In this document: positions 1-7,949 of the stretch, piece by piece
How the letters are laid out: each line of letters opens with the position of its first letter
Position numbering within the stretch: position 1 is the first letter of the stretch
Source of the DNA: Enterospora canceri
Lineage: Eukaryota > Microsporidia > Enterocytozoonidae
NCBI GenBank assembly: GCA_002087915.1
Contig: LWDP01000026.1
Coordinates: forward strand, 1 to 23,691
DNA: 23,691 bases
Direction: 5' to 3'
Made by a program: the position numbers and the translations under genes
Notes under the pieces: generated by a model
What the model saw: only the letters and a program-made list of their open reading frames with translations
What the model was told of the DNA's origin: nothing
Database searches by the model: none

Positions 1-2144
1 TTGTTGAAGTTCTCCATCTTCTTTGTTTTACCAAGTGCCATCAAAGCTGATTCCTTCACCCCTGGTAAATCAGATGTCTCATAAAACTCCTTGATTTCTT
101 CAAAGCTCTTATCAACTTGTGATACAAAATAGTTCTTCACAAATTCCTGGTGTACGTTCTTTTCATCAACTGAATAGATCTCATTTGCTACTCCAACAGT
201 CACAATCAACGAGTCCAATGCCAAATCATTCACGTTCTTCTTTCCTGCATTATTCAAATCCACCATTTCTAGCCTCTTTTCAATCAGAGTGTTCTGCATC
301 TCCTTGTAGCGATTGAACATCTCAGGTGTGTCGTAGAATGCGCTCTTCAGCATCTGCAGATTCATCAGGATGTTTTCCATCACCTCGAAGTTCTTCTCTT
401 CTGAAAACAGCTCCAGAACATCCGTCATCAACTCGCCTCTGAGAGCAAAGGCGTATTCAAACATGTCTGCTATCAAATTAAGTCTGTTAGTGGCACTGAG
501 ACCCCTCGTCTTCAACAGTTCAACCAACGTGTTTCTGTCGTATTTCACCCTGATGAATGAATTCATGCCATCATTAAGCTTAAACACCCTGCTTCTCTTT
601 GTAATTGAAAGTGTCTCAGAATCAAAGAGAATCTTCTCGACTTCCTCAGTTCCATCCTCCTTCATCCACCTGATTTGCAGTGGAATTGCCCATGGCTTAT
701 CCTCCTTGGTGTATCCCTTAGTGAATCTCGACTGTCTCAAGACCACCTTTTCACCTGCGTCTGTGATTGTCACTCCTGGAAACCCGTCTCTGTCAATCCA
801 ATGCGTCATCAACGAGCTGATTGCAATTGAATCAGACATCCTCTTCTTATTTAGGTGTTCCCACAAATCTGATGTTTCTGCATTTTCATACGCCTTTTCC
901 TTCAAATACGACCTAATTCCTTCCCTGAATAAATTTGCTCCCATCCACCCCTCAAGCATTTTTATCACAGAAGAGCCCTTGTCGTACGAAATTGCGTCAA
1001 AGATCTGATCAACTTCTTCAGGGTTTCTGACTTCAACTGCTATTTTGTGAGTGTTCTCTAGACAGTCAGCGAGCATTCCTCCTTCAATATCAGAGGATGC
1101 AAAGTTGCTCTCCTCGTTCCAATCAACCAATTTGCTATTCGCCTTTCCTATTTCTCGTAGTGCCATCGAAGCAGCCCAAGTTGCAAATCCCTCATTCAGC
1201 CACAGGTCGTTCCACCACGTCATCGTTACCAGGTTTCCAAACCACATGTGGGCCAGCTCGTGACAGACTGTGTTTGCTATGATCTTCTTTGACCTGATGA
1301 ACGATGTCTCCGGGTTGAAGAGAATCGAAGTCCTTCTGAATGTGATCAGCCCCCAGTTTTCCATTGCACCTGAAGCAAATGAGGGAATTGATACCAAATC
1401 CACCTTAGGAAGGGGATATTTGATATCGAAGTACGTTTCAAACAGTTTCAAGCAGTCGTATGCAACATCAAGGGCGTATCTGCCCCACTCTTTCTCCTTA
1501 GGATACGCGTATACTCGTATTGTCACACTTGAGTCCTTCTTCTCAATGTAATCGAGCTTCCCAATAACCCAAGCCATGATGTACGTCGACATTCGAGGGG
1601 TCGTCTCAAAAGTGACGCTTCTTTTGCCTTCTTTGACCTCGTCTTTCTCAATTTTCCCATTTCCAAGTGCCATGTACTCAGCAGGGCAGTTTATGGTTAA
1701 TTTCAAGGCTGCCTTCAAATCAGGCTGGTCGAAGCACGGGAAGGCCTTCCTGGCATCAGCTGGTTCAAACTGGGTGCTAAATAGCACATTTTTGTCTCCA
1801 TCCTCCTTCCTGTAGAACCCATCCAAATTCCCATATTTGCCCTTGTATTTTATTACAACCTGGAAGTTGCTGCTTACTGGTTTCTCAAGCTTAACAGTCA
1901 CAAACTCATCCTTCTTTGCTTCCTCTTTTGATACCTCGTATTTGCACCCAATCTCCTTCTGGTTCTGGTAGATTTGGACACGTTCCAGGTTCAAACTGCT
2001 GCTGGTGTTGAATTCGAAGGTCGTGATGCTTTTGAGAGCGTTACATACGATCTTACAGACTCCGCTGAAGAGGGTGTCCTCCACGTTCAGAGTCAGGTCG
2101 TAATGCGATGGCGTTACCTCATTGCTCAGTTTAACACGTGACAT
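1..2144 (-). CDS. M1-family zinc aminopeptidase, C-terminus cut by window start
   Basis: Puromycin-sensitive/AAP1-type M1 metallopeptidase, which removes N-terminal residues from peptides. Reading the minus strand gives 714 codons before the window edge. The exopeptidase motif GAMENWG is at residues 259-265. The zinc site HELAHMW starts at residue 295 (bases 1248-1262), and the third zinc ligand Glu318 lies in NEGFATW, the expected HEXXH-X18-E spacing. The catalytic Tyr is probably Tyr387 in ISYDKGSS. All catalytic residues are present, so the enzyme should be active. Family members run to about 850-900 residues, so roughly the last 150 (helical C-terminal domain) lie outside. Start: GCCCATATG puts a CCC motif two bases before the ATG at 2144. 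The frame stays open to ATGs at 2219 and 2228, which would add 25-28 residues unlike the family N-terminus. No signal peptide is seen, so it is probably cytosolic. Confidence 0.93.
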   Translation of the reverse strand, partial: MSRVKLSNEVTPSHYDLTLNVEDTLFSGVCKIVCNALKSITTFEFNTSSSLNLERVQIYQNQKEIGCKYEVSKEEAKKDEFVTVKLEKPVSSNFQVVIKYKGKYGNLDGFYRKEDGDKNVLFSTQFEPADARKAFPCFDQPDLKAALKLTINCPAEYMALGNGKIEKDEVKEGKRSVTFETTPRMSTYIMAWVIGKLDYIEKKDSSVTIRVYAYPKEKEWGRYALDVAYDCLKLFETYFDIKYPLPKVDLVSIPSFASGAMENWGLITFRRTSILFNPETSFIRSKKIIANTVCHELAHMWFGNLVTMTWWNDLWLNEGFATWAASMALREIGKANSKLVDWNEESNFASSDIEGGMLADCLENTHKIAVEVRNPEEVDQIFDAISYDKGSSVIKMLEGWMGANLFREGIRSYLKEKAYENAETSDLWEHLNKKRMSDSIAISSLMTHWIDRDGFPGVTITDAGEKVVLRQSRFTKGYTKEDKPWAIPLQIRWMKEDGTEEVEKILFDSETLSITKRSRVFKLNDGMNSFIRVKYDRNTLVELLKTRGLSATNRLNLIADMFEYAFALRGELMTDVLELFSEEKNFEVMENILMNLQMLKSAFYDTPEMFNRYKEMQNTLIEKRLEMVDLNNAGKKNVNDLALDSLIVTVGVANEIYSVDEKNVHQEFVKNYFVSQVDKSFEEIKEFYETSDLPGVKESALMALGKTKKMENFN

Positions 2145-2287
2145 ATGGGCAAAATATTTCAGGATTTCTAATGAAATGTATTTGTTTGCCTGACAAGAAT
2201 GAAATGGATCAGTTGACATTACTGTCATTTAAATCAGAATTATTTTAATGAATAAGATGCAATTAAAACATTTTGTACTGCTAAGTG

Positions 2288-3184
2288 TTAGTAGTAATTT
2301 ATGACATGATCTCTGTGTATCACGGGTTGTAATGCGAAAGATTCCTCTTTTTCTGGCAACAGTGTTTTCACCTGTTTTACGTTCAGGTTCTTTTTTATTT
2401 TTAGAGTGCTCTTATGTAATTGAACGGAGGCCTCTACGACAATCTGGACGTCGTAGAGAGGATCCTTGCACGTTGCGCCTGTTGAAGTGGGCAGTCTCAG
2501 ACAGCCAGCAATCTCATTGTGATCCACCAAGTATCCATTTGTTTCTGCTATTTTCCTGCTTCTTATCGTGTGATTCCTGTGAATGAAACACTCGTATACT
2601 CCAAATGTCACCTTATGAATCGACTTGATGTTATTCTTGCTTATTCTGAGAACAGGCTTCACCAATTCACCAGGCAAATAGCCCATTTTATCCACTACCA
2701 ATTTTACGACATTTCTCTTAAGAGTACAGAGAAAGTTGCTTTGTGTCAGCACCACGTCCTTCTCCAGAGACGGCTCACTCTCCTGGTAACTATTCAGGTG
2801 TGTTACCTTTCCACTTACTCCATTACATATCGTATATATTATGTAATCATTGATGAAGTCAACTCTTGTTTCACCAAAATATCTTCTTACAGTTGAACTA
2901 GAAACCTCATTTTGTCCAAGTAGAAATTTGAATGGAAACTGGTGCTCTCCTGCTGATATTTCTACGCTATCTAGCACCATATTCCTCTTGGAGAAGACCA
3001 CTGCGTCGTGATCAACGTCATGGTACGTATTTGAATTTCCTTCAATTAGAAGACGTGTTCTTCTTTCAAAACAGAGTTCCAATGCCTCTATTGAAAACTT
3101 CTCTTTTGTCTGAACCACAATGTGACCAGTTACAACATCCCCAGGTCTGTGGAACTTGTTGTTGAGTCTCACAAATGAAATCAT
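2288..3184 (-). CDS. Arrestin-fold protein (alpha-arrestin/Vps26-like)
   Basis: A 298-residue protein with the two-sheet arrestin pattern. The N-domain has FHRPGDVVTGHIVVQ near residues 11-25 and GEHQFPFKFLL at 79-89, the typical arrestin 'G-x-H-x-F-P-F' strand. The second domain has GYLPGELVKPVLRISKNN around residues 172-190, matching the arrestin C-domain 'PGE' strand. In the family these proteins are adaptors for membrane-protein sorting and endocytosis. No PPxY motif for Nedd4-type ligases is visible, so a ligase-adaptor role is unproven. Start: the open frame extends to a TTG at 3202, but the first ATG is at 3184. No CCC motif precedes it, which is unusual here. It is divergent from the EF-hand gene at 3263. 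Family assignment is fairly sure; subfamily is not. Confidence 0.75.
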   Translation of the reverse strand: MISFVRLNNKFHRPGDVVTGHIVVQTKEKFSIEALELCFERRTRLLIEGNSNTYHDVDHDAVVFSKRNMVLDSVEISAGEHQFPFKFLLGQNEVSSSTVRRYFGETRVDFINDYIIYTICNGVSGKVTHLNSYQESEPSLEKDVVLTQSNFLCTLKRNVVKLVVDKMGYLPGELVKPVLRISKNNIKSIHKVTFGVYECFIHRNHTIRSRKIAETNGYLVDHNEIAGCLRLPTSTGATCKDPLYDVQIVVEASVQLHKSTLKIKKNLNVKQVKTLLPEKEESFALQPVIHRDHVINYY

Positions 3185-3262
3185 ACGAGACTCCTTATGC
3201 AATTTGATAGAAACAAATTAACCAATCAATTTGTGTATATAAAATAGGTTTAAAACCCCTTA
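3185..3262. promoter_or_regulatory. Divergent promoter region with TATA-like box
   Basis: A 78-base gap between the arrestin-like gene (minus) and the EF-hand gene (plus). TATATAAAA at 3236-3244 lies about 20 bases before the plus-strand ATG, and a CCCC run at 3256-3259 sits three bases before it. The AT-rich box and its place are seen. That it acts as a promoter is inferred from the microsporidian pattern. Confidence 0.4.
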
Positions 3263-3685
3263 ATGGGACCTAATGATGTTGAAGTTGCAAAGATTTTCAA
3301 AATGTTCGCGAATGAGGACCAGAAGATTCTCCAGCGCGACATTAAGACCACTCTGAAGTGTCTTGGCTACGTCCTAAAGGAGAGCCACAACGTTCCTAAT
3401 AGAAATGTGAGTCTTGAGGAATTCAAGCAAATTGTAAACGATTTGAAGACAAGCAAGGAGATTTACAGCAAGGAGAACATCGACGAGGCGTTTAGGTCGC
3501 TGGATCCGAACAACAGCGGATACATCAAAGCAAAGGATCTGAGAATGATTTTGCTTGAGGGAGTTGAAGGAATGACTAACGAGGAAATCAACGACTTTTT
3601 CGTGATATTTCCACCAAATGCCAGGGGAGAAGTCTCGTACAAGGTACTGATTGAGAAGCTGTACACGAATGAGGATAATGAGTAG
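3263..3685 (+). CDS. EF-hand protein, calmodulin / myosin essential light chain-like
   Basis: A 140-residue acidic protein of calmodulin-superfamily length. One good calcium loop, DPNNSGYIKAKD, is at residues 81-92, with Asp, Asn, Ser, Gly and a final Asp at loop positions 1, 3, 5, 6 and 12. The other three expected EF-hands are degenerate: around 17-28 (ANEDQKILQRD), 44-55, and FPPNARGEVSYKVLI at 116-130. Loss of most calcium sites with overall length kept is typical of myosin essential light chains, and a regulatory light chain is present at 17787-18263, so a light-chain role is plausible. A divergent calmodulin or centrin is the alternative. Start: AACCCCTTAATG places the CCC motif three bases upstream. 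Confidence 0.75.
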   Translation: MGPNDVEVAKIFKMFANEDQKILQRDIKTTLKCLGYVLKESHNVPNRNVSLEEFKQIVNDLKTSKEIYSKENIDEAFRSLDPNNSGYIKAKDLRMILLEGVEGMTNEEINDFFVIFPPNARGEVSYKVLIEKLYTNEDNE

Positions 3686-3745
3686 TGGATTAAGACTTTA
3701 AGAGAGTAAAGTGTAGGAGAATAATTTTTACAATTTTTATCCCTA

Positions 3746-4228
3746 ATGCGATCAAATGGATATCGAAGAAGAACAAGGAGACTCTTCAAGAAGGACAAGA
3801 AGGAGCATGGGAAGCCAACACTCTCCAAAACACTGCAACAATTCAAAGTAGGTGATCTTGTTGACATCAAGGTAGATCCATCCGTAGTAAAGGGAATGCC
3901 TCATAAATACTACCACGGTAAGACTGGAAAGGTGTACAACGTAAACAAGAGGGCTGTTGGAGTGGTTCTGTACAGGAACATTGGTCCAAAGATGATTGAG
4001 AGATTCATAAACGTGAGAGTGGAGCACCTGACGAAGTCGAGATCCAACGAGGACACCAAGAGAAGATACGCGGAGTACAGGAAGCAGCTGGAAGAGGCAC
4101 GAGCAGCAGGAAAGGAGTGCAAGGCGGCAAAGAGGCAGCCAACTGGTCCAAGACAGGCTGTAACTGTTTCACTAACTAATAATACGCCTATTGAAATGAG
4201 GGTGCAAAAATATTATTCAGTGTTCTGA
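3746..4228 (+). CDS. RPL21: 60S ribosomal protein L21 (eL21)
   Basis: A 160-residue protein aligning along its whole length with eukaryotic L21. The basic N-terminus has RRRTRRLFKK (residues 7-16). The family core GDLVDIKVDPSVVKGMPHKY is at about 36-55, followed by YHGKTGKVYNV and NVRVEHL. The C-terminal KRQPTGPR matches the family 'LKRQPAPPR' segment. It is a structural protein of the large ribosomal subunit. The CCC motif (3741-3743) sits two bases before the ATG in ATCCCTAATG. No intron is visible at the 5' end, where microsporidian ribosomal genes sometimes carry one. An AATAAA lies about ten bases after the stop. It is co-directional with the genes on both sides. Confidence 0.97.
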   Translation: MRSNGYRRRTRRLFKKDKKEHGKPTLSKTLQQFKVGDLVDIKVDPSVVKGMPHKYYHGKTGKVYNVNKRAVGVVLYRNIGPKMIERFINVRVEHLTKSRSNEDTKRRYAEYRKQLEEARAAGKECKAAKRQPTGPRQAVTVSLTNNTPIEMRVQKYYSVF

Positions 4229-4279
4229 GCATTTAATAAATTCACCGGTGACTTCGATTCATTCAATTTTACCCCAGAA

Positions 4280-4954
4280 ATGGCTGAAGTGAAATTCAAC
4301 TGGAAAAAAAGAGGAAAAAGTGAGGAGAAGAGCGAGTTTCTGACTAACAAACAGAGACCACTCCCTCTTCCAGCGCCAGATGAGGCAGTTGAAAGAGACA
4401 ACATTTCCAACACCGTGGAAATGTCAGAAATCACTTCCAATTCAAAACCAAAGAAGTTCACTGCAATGACCAAAATATCATCAAAAATGCAGAAATATTG
4501 TACAGCACCAGTCAAATACACGTACGGGGCTATAAAGAGGACGCAGAATATGCTGTCTCAGCCTATGCTACTCATTGGCTACATTCACGTCCTTTTGAAT
4601 CTCTTTATCACAGCCAGTTTTATTTATATCATTGGGTTTCTGATCTATTTCCTAAAAATAGATGTTTTATACAGAATCAATGAAAAAAGAGAAATAATGA
4701 GAGGAGTGATTCAGAATGCGAAGGAGAAGTATCAGATAAACAGGTGCGATCCAAGCACAAGGGTTCCAGCACTACAGAAGCAATGTGGAGAATGGGACAA
4801 TATTATCAGAAACGGATTTTCTGCCTTAAACTACACAAAAATAGTCGTAGAGCTTCTAGCTGGCGCAATAGACGGATTCGTGTCCAAAATCACATATAAA
4901 ACACTCGTAACCATAGGATTCATGATGGTGTTCTACCTGAAATACAGAAGATGA
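4280..4954 (+). CDS. BRL1: Brl1/Brr6-type nuclear envelope protein
   Basis: A 224-residue protein with the Brl1/Brr6 ('di-sulphide bridge nucleocytoplasmic transport') domain. Layout: a basic, Ser/Lys-rich N-terminus (1-90), a hydrophobic segment at about 96-125, a lumenal core at 130-205 with NRCDPSTRVPALQKQCGEW, and a second hydrophobic segment at about 206-221 after the conserved ISYKT-like ITYKT. In yeasts these proteins act at the nuclear envelope/ER in pore-complex assembly and membrane lipid balance. The family normally has four conserved lumenal cysteines. Only Cys156 and Cys169 of this set remain, so probably one disulphide at most. Start: ACCCCAGAAATG, with the CCC motif four bases upstream. 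It is convergent with SEC61G, only 14 bases between stops. Confidence 0.85.
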   Translation: MAEVKFNWKKRGKSEEKSEFLTNKQRPLPLPAPDEAVERDNISNTVEMSEITSNSKPKKFTAMTKISSKMQKYCTAPVKYTYGAIKRTQNMLSQPMLLIGYIHVLLNLFITASFIYIIGFLIYFLKIDVLYRINEKREIMRGVIQNAKEKYQINRCDPSTRVPALQKQCGEWDNIIRNGFSALNYTKIVVELLAGAIDGFVSKITYKTLVTIGFMMVFYLKYRR

Positions 4955-4968
4955 TTCATAATGGTTGT

Positions 4969-5283
4969 TTATGCAACAAATATGTTATTGATTGGAATGT
5001 GAACCACTTTGATTCCGTAGCAGAAGATTCCAACAACCAGAGCTCCAGCACAGTAGACGCGTAGCAGTTGTTTGTATTGAGTTGGCGTAGGCTGTTTCAA
5101 TTCCGATACGAATTTGACTGAATTGTTTATCCAGAATGAGCCCAGCTCTCTTGCCTTTGATGGTCGTGCTGTTCTGACCTTCTTTTTCTTCTTGTTTGCT
5201 AGCACAGCTTCCACCTTCTCAACCTGTTCCTTCTTCTCTTGCTCTTTCTGCACGTTTGTTTGTGTTTGTTGGTTGCTTGTCAT
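4969..5283 (-). CDS. SEC61G: Protein transport protein Sec61 subunit gamma (Sss1/SecE)
   Basis: A small tail-anchored subunit of the ER protein-conducting channel. Residues 46-63 form the amphipathic helix (LGSFWINNSVKFVSELK), 74-95 the single membrane span, and the C-terminus carries the near-universal HIPINNI (95-101). The family is usually about 65-80 residues. Here 104 residues result from a Lys/Glu/Gln-rich N-terminal extension (residues 1-45, including KKKKK at 31-35). Start: TTTATCCCATG puts CCC directly against the ATG at 5283. The open frame continues 25 codons further upstream but lacks such a signal and the extra part does not look conserved. Confidence 0.95.
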   Translation of the reverse strand: MTSNQQTQTNVQKEQEKKEQVEKVEAVLANKKKKKVRTARPSKARELGSFWINNSVKFVSELKQPTPTQYKQLLRVYCAGALVVGIFCYGIKVVHIPINNIFVA

Positions 5284-5413
5284 GGGATAAAATGAATGAG
5301 GTATTTTGACAAAATGAGAAAGAGAAGTTGAATTGGACCAGTTACTAGCATTTATCACTTACAACAGCAACTACCAGTTTACTAAGACAGATTAAGCTTA
5401 ACAGCCCTCATTT

Positions 5414-5575
5414 TCAGTTCTCTTCAACAATCTTATATTCCTTCTTATTATCGTTCTTGAACGACGTCAGATACTTCACACTGGTCACCTTGTTCTCTTT
5501 TGTCTCAATTAGACCCTTGTTAAATCCCTTAAACTGAATTTGGTCACTCTTTAGTTCTTCAATAATTTCATCCAT
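5414..5575 (-). CDS. Small ORF, 53 residues, unknown
   Basis: A 53-codon frame starting MDEIIEELKSDQ and ending with TGA at 5414. It is charged (Lys/Glu-rich), has no Cys, no membrane span and no signal peptide. I do not recognise a family. It fills an otherwise unexplained 313-base gap between two divergent genes, and its ATG is only 21 bases from the ATG of the plus-strand gene at 5597. A GGG (5593-5595) lies 17 bases upstream in its own direction; this is the same triplet that serves as CCC for the neighbour. The compact setting supports a real gene, but chance cannot be excluded. Confidence 0.5.
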   Translation of the reverse strand: MDEIIEELKSDQIQFKGFNKGLIETKENKVTSVKYLTSFKNDNKKEYKIVEEN

Positions 5576-5596
5576 TTTCAGGATGCTTTTTGCCCT
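5576..5596. promoter_or_regulatory. 21-base divergent start region
   Basis: Only 21 bases separate the ATG of the small minus-strand ORF from the ATG of the coiled-coil gene. The motif GCCCTATG serves the plus-strand gene. If both genes are real, their transcripts must overlap or be leaderless. Confidence 0.35.
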
Positions 5597-6334
5597 ATGG
5601 AAACAAAAGAAGAATTCGTGTTCAAGAAGTTGAAAATGGGCGATAAGAAGAGTAGGAGAAAGGTAGATGAAGCAGCTGTATTTGAGGAAGAGGAGTTCGT
5701 ATTCAAGACAGTTAGCGAGAAGAAGCCAAGGAAGACCACAAAGAAAAAGAATAAGAAAAATGTATTAGAGTTTTCTTCAATTATATGCGAAGAAATACCA
5801 GTGAATCAGGCAATAAAGGAAATAAAGTGCGATGAAGTGGATTTAAATGGACTCTATGATGGAGTTACAGAAATAAACAGCCTGATACAGGCAGCACTAA
5901 GGGAGATCAACACCAAAACAAGGGGAAGCAAGGCCATTGAAGAATACGCAAAACAGTGCAAATTTATTGCATTTAAAAATAGAGCTGATCCAGGGTATGT
6001 TGAATCAAAGAGAGAAGAATATGAGAGGGAAATAGCCAAGTGGAACAGAATACGGGATGAAATGATGAAGAAGTGTTTGATCAAAGAGGAGTTACTTAAG
6101 ATGCCAAAGAGAACTGAGATTGATTTCAGGCAACTTGAAAAAGGTAATGAAGATCAGAAGGCTGAGTTTGAGGCAAATGCGTTGCGAATGCAAATAGCAG
6201 AGGACAATCTGCTGTTTAGAATGAATCAGATCAATAAAAAGGCCAATCAGTTGATCAGGAATGTTTTTGATGAAACTGAAGAGAAGGAGATGAATCCTGT
6301 GCTGATTCTAAAGGCCCTCACAAAAATAGCATAA
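5597..6334 (+). CDS. Lysine-rich coiled-coil protein, unknown
   Basis: A 245-residue hydrophilic protein. The N-terminal 55 residues are acid/base mixed with a strong nuclear-localisation-like run (KKPRKTTKKKNKKN, about 42-55). From about residue 80 to the end it is predicted largely helical, with heptad-like stretches at about 85-105, 135-165 and 190-220. There is no membrane span. Segments such as REEYEREIAKWNRIRDEM faintly recall kinetochore Mis13/Dsn1-type helices, but the diagnostic Arg-Met-x-x-Leu-Leu motif is absent, so this is only a weak idea. Start: TGCCCTATG, CCC one base upstream. RPS9 follows on the same strand after 108 bases. Confidence 0.8.
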   Translation: METKEEFVFKKLKMGDKKSRRKVDEAAVFEEEEFVFKTVSEKKPRKTTKKKNKKNVLEFSSIICEEIPVNQAIKEIKCDEVDLNGLYDGVTEINSLIQAALREINTKTRGSKAIEEYAKQCKFIAFKNRADPGYVESKREEYEREIAKWNRIRDEMMKKCLIKEELLKMPKRTEIDFRQLEKGNEDQKAEFEANALRMQIAEDNLLFRMNQINKKANQLIRNVFDETEEKEMNPVLILKALTKIA

Positions 6335-6442
6335 ATAATTCAATTTATTAAACCAGGGTGTTTCCAACTACCAATAATTGATAACCAGATTAATTTTGGC
6401 AACATTCTTCTGCCTATTGATTTTTGTAAAATTTTACCCACA

Positions 6443-7009
6443 ATGGGCGGAGTCATCAGATCCAGAAAACTGGCAACAACACCAAGAAACCCGTGGGAGA
6501 AGGCGAGAATCATCAAGGAGCTCGCTCTGCTTGGAAAATACGGGCTAAGAAACAAGAATGAATTGTGGACTGTTCTGAGCGTAGCAAAGAATGACAAGGA
6601 GCAGGCAAGAAAGCTTCTGATTACGACAGATAAAGAGCTGTTTATGACAGAGGGACGAGCACTGTTGAACAGGCTCTTTAGAGACGGTCTCATTGCTGGA
6701 GTCGACTTCAATGACCAGGAGGACATCAGCAAGTGTCTGAAGCAGGTGCTGAACTTGGAATTGGGCAACTATTTGGATAGGAGGCTTCAGACTCTCGTGG
6801 CCAAGGCGGGGCTAGCAAGAAACTTGCACCACGCAAGGGCCCTGATAACTCAGAAGCAGATTACGCTTGGTGGACGGGTTGTGAACAAGCCTGGGATGGT
6901 CGTGCGAGCTGAGAACGAGGGATACATCGAAGTGAACCAGAACAGCTGTCTTGCCAAGGCAAAGAAAGGACGATACGCCAAGAAAAATGGTCAGGGCAAT
7001 GAAGAGTGA
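6443..7009 (+). CDS. RPS9: 40S ribosomal protein S9 (uS4)
   Basis: A 188-residue protein matching eukaryotic S9 in length and throughout. The N-terminus has TPRNPWEKARIIKELALLG (13-31) and GLRNKNELW. The S4 RNA-binding domain spans about 108-154 (NYLDRRLQTLV, ARALITQKQI, GRVVNKPG). The C-terminus is Lys-rich. It belongs to the small-subunit body and is important for decoding fidelity. Start: ACCCACAATGGG, with CCC three bases before the ATG. It is convergent with the PITP gene, 24 bases between the ends. No intron is visible. Confidence 0.97.
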   Translation: MGGVIRSRKLATTPRNPWEKARIIKELALLGKYGLRNKNELWTVLSVAKNDKEQARKLLITTDKELFMTEGRALLNRLFRDGLIAGVDFNDQEDISKCLKQVLNLELGNYLDRRLQTLVAKAGLARNLHHARALITQKQITLGGRVVNKPGMVVRAENEGYIEVNQNSCLAKAKKGRYAKKNGQGNEE

Positions 7010-7033
7010 TTTATGCTTATTATCTGTTTATGC

Positions 7034-7906
7034 TTAGACATTTTTCATAAACTTCTCTACCACGTCCTTTTCCATCTTCTCCAGCTCCTCTTCGCTCATT
7101 TCAATCCATTTGTCACGGTATTTGACGATGTCTTGCTGTATTTCAACAATATTGTTTCTCAGCACCTTGAGAATCTCCTTCGCAATCCATCCAAGTACCA
7201 TCGAATTCAGCTCAATCTCAACGTATTTGAAGACGTAGACTGCCCCGTACTTCTTCTCGTAGTCGCCGCTGTAGTCATTTTCACCCACCTTCACAACTTT
7301 ATTCTTCAGAAATGTCCTGAAGTCCAATTCTTCCACTTCTGCGTCCACCCCTGTGAATTTGAAGCTGTTTTCAGCACAAACCTTCGTATCAATCCTCATT
7401 TTGAACGTCTTCTCGTCAAAATGCCTGTTTTTATACGTCGTCTTTGTATAGTGGCCTATGATGCCACTTTCGTCCCCTAAACTCTGTTTCATATCGGCTG
7501 GCTCCACTGCCACTGCACTCTCAGCCACAACCTGTGTGTTCAATTCGTCCACAATCTCCTCACTTCTGTATATTTTACCAATTTGCTTCAATTTGGTCTC
7601 CTTATGAACGTGCGTGTATTTATCATCGCCCTTCTTGAATTGGAGCGTATCGATGTTCGTGCTGAACTCCTCTACGAGACACGCTGCCGCTGGTATCACC
7701 TTACGAACCATATACGGCATTCTCTTTGACAAATTCAACACCTTTACGGTCTCAGTCGTAACAGAATCTATTTGCCTCTGTCTGTCCATCTTAATAAATG
7801 ATACTTCATCCGTGGTGAACTTGCTGAGAGCGTACCTGAAGCCGCGTCTGTACTCGTCAAGAGTCAATGGCAGCTTTATTACGTATATTCGCTTAGCAAT
7901 TGTCAT
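7034..7906 (-). CDS. Phosphatidylinositol transfer protein (class I, START-like fold)
   Basis: A 290-residue soluble PITP of about family length (270-290). N-terminal strand KLPLTLDEYRRGFRYALSK (11-29) matches the family start 'LPVSVDEYQVGQLYSV'. The mid region has KVLNLSKRMPYMVRKVIPA (55-73), the PITP 'SKVPTFVR' element. The C-terminal helices have MVLGWIAKEIL and RDKWIEMSEEELEKMEK (264-280), matching the family 'DKWVDLT-x-x-x-I-x-x-ME'. It carries PI and PC between membranes and supports phosphoinositide signalling. The central part (120-215) is quite divergent. Start: ACACCCTTATG at 7906. The frame is open 33 codons further upstream, but that overlaps the divergent NCS gene and lacks a signal. 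Confidence 0.9.
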   Translation of the reverse strand: MTIAKRIYVIKLPLTLDEYRRGFRYALSKFTTDEVSFIKMDRQRQIDSVTTETVKVLNLSKRMPYMVRKVIPAAACLVEEFSTNIDTLQFKKGDDKYTHVHKETKLKQIGKIYRSEEIVDELNTQVVAESAVAVEPADMKQSLGDESGIIGHYTKTTYKNRHFDEKTFKMRIDTKVCAENSFKFTGVDAEVEELDFRTFLKNKVVKVGENDYSGDYEKKYGAVYVFKYVEIELNSMVLGWIAKEILKVLRNNIVEIQQDIVKYRDKWIEMSEEELEKMEKDVVEKFMKNV

Positions 7907-7949
7907 AAGGGTGTTTTGTTTGTGTGAAATATTTGCATAAATGACCCTA
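7907..7949. promoter_or_regulatory. Divergent promoter with opposing CCC motifs
   Basis: The 43 bases between the PITP and NCS start codons carry ACACCCTT reading leftward and GACCCTA reading rightward, each two bases from its ATG. The spacing leaves almost no 5' leader on either side. The promoter role is inferred from the microsporidian CCC-motif pattern. Confidence 0.5.

Noticed and set aside
370..1008. A 212-codon open frame on plus
   Set aside because: It lies opposite the M1 aminopeptidase, whose catalytic motifs are unmistakable on minus.
2145..2228. Longer aminopeptidase start at 2219 or 2228
   Set aside because: In frame, but the CCC motif and the family-like N-terminus (SRVKLSNEVTPSHYDL) both point to 2144.
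3185..3202. Six-codon N-terminal extension of the arrestin-like protein
   Set aside because: It begins with TTG rather than ATG and has no support. The ATG at 3184 was used.
7013..7480. A 155-codon Leu/Phe-rich open frame on plus
   Set aside because: It is antisense to the well-supported PITP gene, and its hydrophobic look is a by-product of the Lys/Glu-rich complement. No start motif.
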